Positions 62,769 through 64,000 of a DNA stretch of 64,000 nt are shown piece by piece. Position 1 is the first letter of the stretch. The number at the start of each line of letters is the position of its first letter. Origin of the DNA: Enterocloster bolteae (GTDB lineage: Bacteria; Bacillota; Clostridia; Lachnospirales; Lachnospiraceae); assembly GCA_021772025.1 (NCBI GenBank), contig JAETNT010000003.1, forward strand, positions 62,001-126,000. Direction: 5' to 3'. The notes beneath the pieces are model-generated. The model was not told the origin of the DNA. It ran no database searches and saw only the letters and a program-made list of their open reading frames with translations. The translations under genes were made by a program, and so were the position numbers.

Positions 62769-64000
62769 ATGGCAAAAGGAAGAACAACTGCATTTTTCTG
62801 CAGAGAATGTGGATATGAGTCCGCTAAATGGATGGGTCAGTGTCCAGGCTGCAGAGAGTGGAATACCTTTGTGGAAGAACCGGTTGAGAGAAAGGAGCCG
62901 CGGGGCCTGGGCCTTGCGGCTTCCCGTGGTTTAGGAGGTTTAGGAGGACGACCCGGCAGGGAAAAAGATTCCCATTGCCGGCCGGCTCTTTTGTCGGAAA
63001 TACCGATAGAGGAAAAAGATCGGACTTCCACCGGATTTTTGGAGCTGGACAGAGTGTTGGGGGACGGCATTGTAAGCGGCTCCCTGGTGTTGGTGGGAGG
63101 CGATCCGGGGATTGGAAAATCTACCCTTCTTCTTCAGGTCTGCCGAAGCCTGGCCGGCGGTGGGAAAAAGGTTTTATACATATCCGGCGAGGAATCCTTA
63201 AAGCAGATTAAACTTCGGGCAAACCGGATTGGAGAGATAACCGGCCAGTTAAAGTTTCTGTGTGAGACGAACCTGGAACTTATTGAAAGAATCATAGGGG
63301 AAGAGAAACCGGAAATCGTGGTGATCGACTCTATTCAAACTATGTTTCGGGAGGAGGTGGCCTCCGCGCCGGGAAGCGTGAGCCAAGTAAGAGAGTCAAC
63401 CAACCTTCTGATGCAGATTGCAAAGGGATTTGGCATTACGATTTTTATCGTAGGCCATGTGACCAAAGAGGGAGTGGTAGCAGGCCCCAGGATATTAGAA
63501 CATATGGTGGATACGGTACTTTACTTTGAAGGAGATCGCTACGCCTCCTATCGGATTCTTAGAGGGGTGAAAAATCGTTTTGGCTCTACCAATGAAATAG
63601 GCGTGTTTGAGATGAGGGAGGAAGGGCTCGCGGAGGTGGAAAATCCTTCCGAATATATGCTGTCGGGACGTCCAAAAGATGCCTCCGGGGCTGTCGTGGC
63701 TTGTTCTTTAGAAGGCACCAGGCCCATTCTTTTAGAGGTTCAGGCCCTGGTGACAGAGACCAGCTTCGGTATGCCCAGACGGACTGCAGCCGGTACGGAT
63801 TACAACCGGGTAAACCTTCTTATGGCCGTTTTAGAAAAACGTTGCCGTTATGATCTGGCCAGATTTGATGCTTATGTAAATATTGCCGGGGGCATCCGTA
63901 TGAATGAACCGGCCCTGGATCTTGCTATTGTGATGGCATTAATCTCCAGCTATAAAGATCGGCCCGTAGATCCAGGATGGATTCTTTTCGGAGAGGTAGG
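62769..64000 (+). CDS. radA: DNA repair protein RadA (3' end outside window)
   Basis: RecA-related ATPase that helps branch migration in recombination. The frame starts at ATG 62769 and is still open at the window end, with 410 codons visible. The N-terminal zinc finger is FCRECGYESAKWMGQCPGC, Walker A is GGDPGIGKSTLL and the RadA-specific motif is KNRFGSTNE. The start of the C-terminal Lon-protease-like domain (DLAIVMALISSY) is present. clpC-radA linkage is common in Firmicutes. Confidence 0.95.
   Translation, partial: MAKGRTTAFFCRECGYESAKWMGQCPGCREWNTFVEEPVERKEPRGLGLAASRGLGGLGGRPGREKDSHCRPALLSEIPIEEKDRTSTGFLELDRVLGDGIVSGSLVLVGGDPGIGKSTLLLQVCRSLAGGGKKVLYISGEESLKQIKLRANRIGEITGQLKFLCETNLELIERIIGEEKPEIVVIDSIQTMFREEVASAPGSVSQVRESTNLLMQIAKGFGITIFIVGHVTKEGVVAGPRILEHMVDTVLYFEGDRYASYRILRGVKNRFGSTNEIGVFEMREEGLAEVENPSEYMLSGRPKDASGAVVACSLEGTRPILLEVQALVTETSFGMPRRTAAGTDYNRVNLLMAVLEKRCRYDLARFDAYVNIAGGIRMNEPALDLAIVMALISSYKDRPVDPGWILFGEV

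Noticed and set aside
1..64000. CRISPR arrays, tRNA/rRNA genes, IS elements, integrases
   Set aside because: Looked for across the window; no repeat-spacer pattern, cloverleaf, rRNA sequence or transposase/integrase motif was seen.

Overview
The window looks like chromosome from an endospore-forming, gut-type Firmicute, most likely a Lachnospiraceae (clostridial cluster XIVa) species. Supporting this are an alpha/beta-type small acid-soluble spore protein, YlbJ and a YaaH/SleL-like LysM-GH18 protein. There is also an mcsA-mcsB-clpC operon headed by a GntR regulator instead of CtsR, strong AGGAGG ribosome sites, many ATGA gene overlaps, and vegetative promoters close to TTGACA-N17-TATAAT. No tRNA, rRNA, CRISPR array, IS element or phage structural gene was found. 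Both ends cut through genes: recG on the left and radA on the right.

Layout. 1-17.2 kb is housekeeping: recG, a Gfo/Idh/MocA oxidoreductase, a nitroreductase, a SASP gene, rsmD-coaD, a coiled-coil protein, ylbJ, an M23 peptidase, rRNA methyltransferase and pseudouridine synthase genes, a HAD phosphatase, a YgiQ-type radical SAM protein, an SDR, a YkuD L,D-transpeptidase and trpS. 17.2-25.7 kb holds an HD-domain hydrolase, recU, a histidine operon (hisZ-hisG-hisD-hisB-hisA-hisIE) behind a perfect consensus promoter, and pepT. The last his gene carries an extra N-terminal TIM-barrel-like domain resembling HisF without its catalytic aspartates.

25.8-37.1 kb is an accessory island. A Phd/ParE-type toxin-antitoxin pair and a VapBC-like pair bracket a biosynthetic cluster. 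The cluster has a divergent XRE regulator, a 55-residue protein, a 2447-residue two-module NRPS (C-A-T-C-A-T-R), a fatty acyl-AMP ligase and a stand-alone acyl carrier protein. Together these predict an N-acylated dipeptide aldehyde, a product class known for protease inhibition.

37.2-47.1 kb holds a PAS-GGDEF-PAS-PAS protein, a MarR-MATE efflux operon with palindromic operators inside its promoter, a 134-bp multi-stem palindromic repeat, and a two-gene unit that is the best candidate for an undescribed system. The unit is an 1130-residue protein joining an HD phosphohydrolase-like domain to an HSP90-type (GHKL) ATPase, followed by a multi-pass membrane protein with a SLATT/DUF4231-like C-terminal part. 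A DUF4143-type ATPase that has lost its P-loop follows.

47.1-56.5 kb is one ten-gene operon for an Mrp/Mbh-like cation/proton antiporter. It follows the order of archaeal mbhA-H and then adds three more antiporter-type (NuoL/M-like) subunits. 56.5-64 kb returns to spore and stress housekeeping: the SleL-like gene, gntR-mcsA-mcsB-clpC, a small conserved protein and radA. The McsB sequence lacks the usual active-site cysteine.
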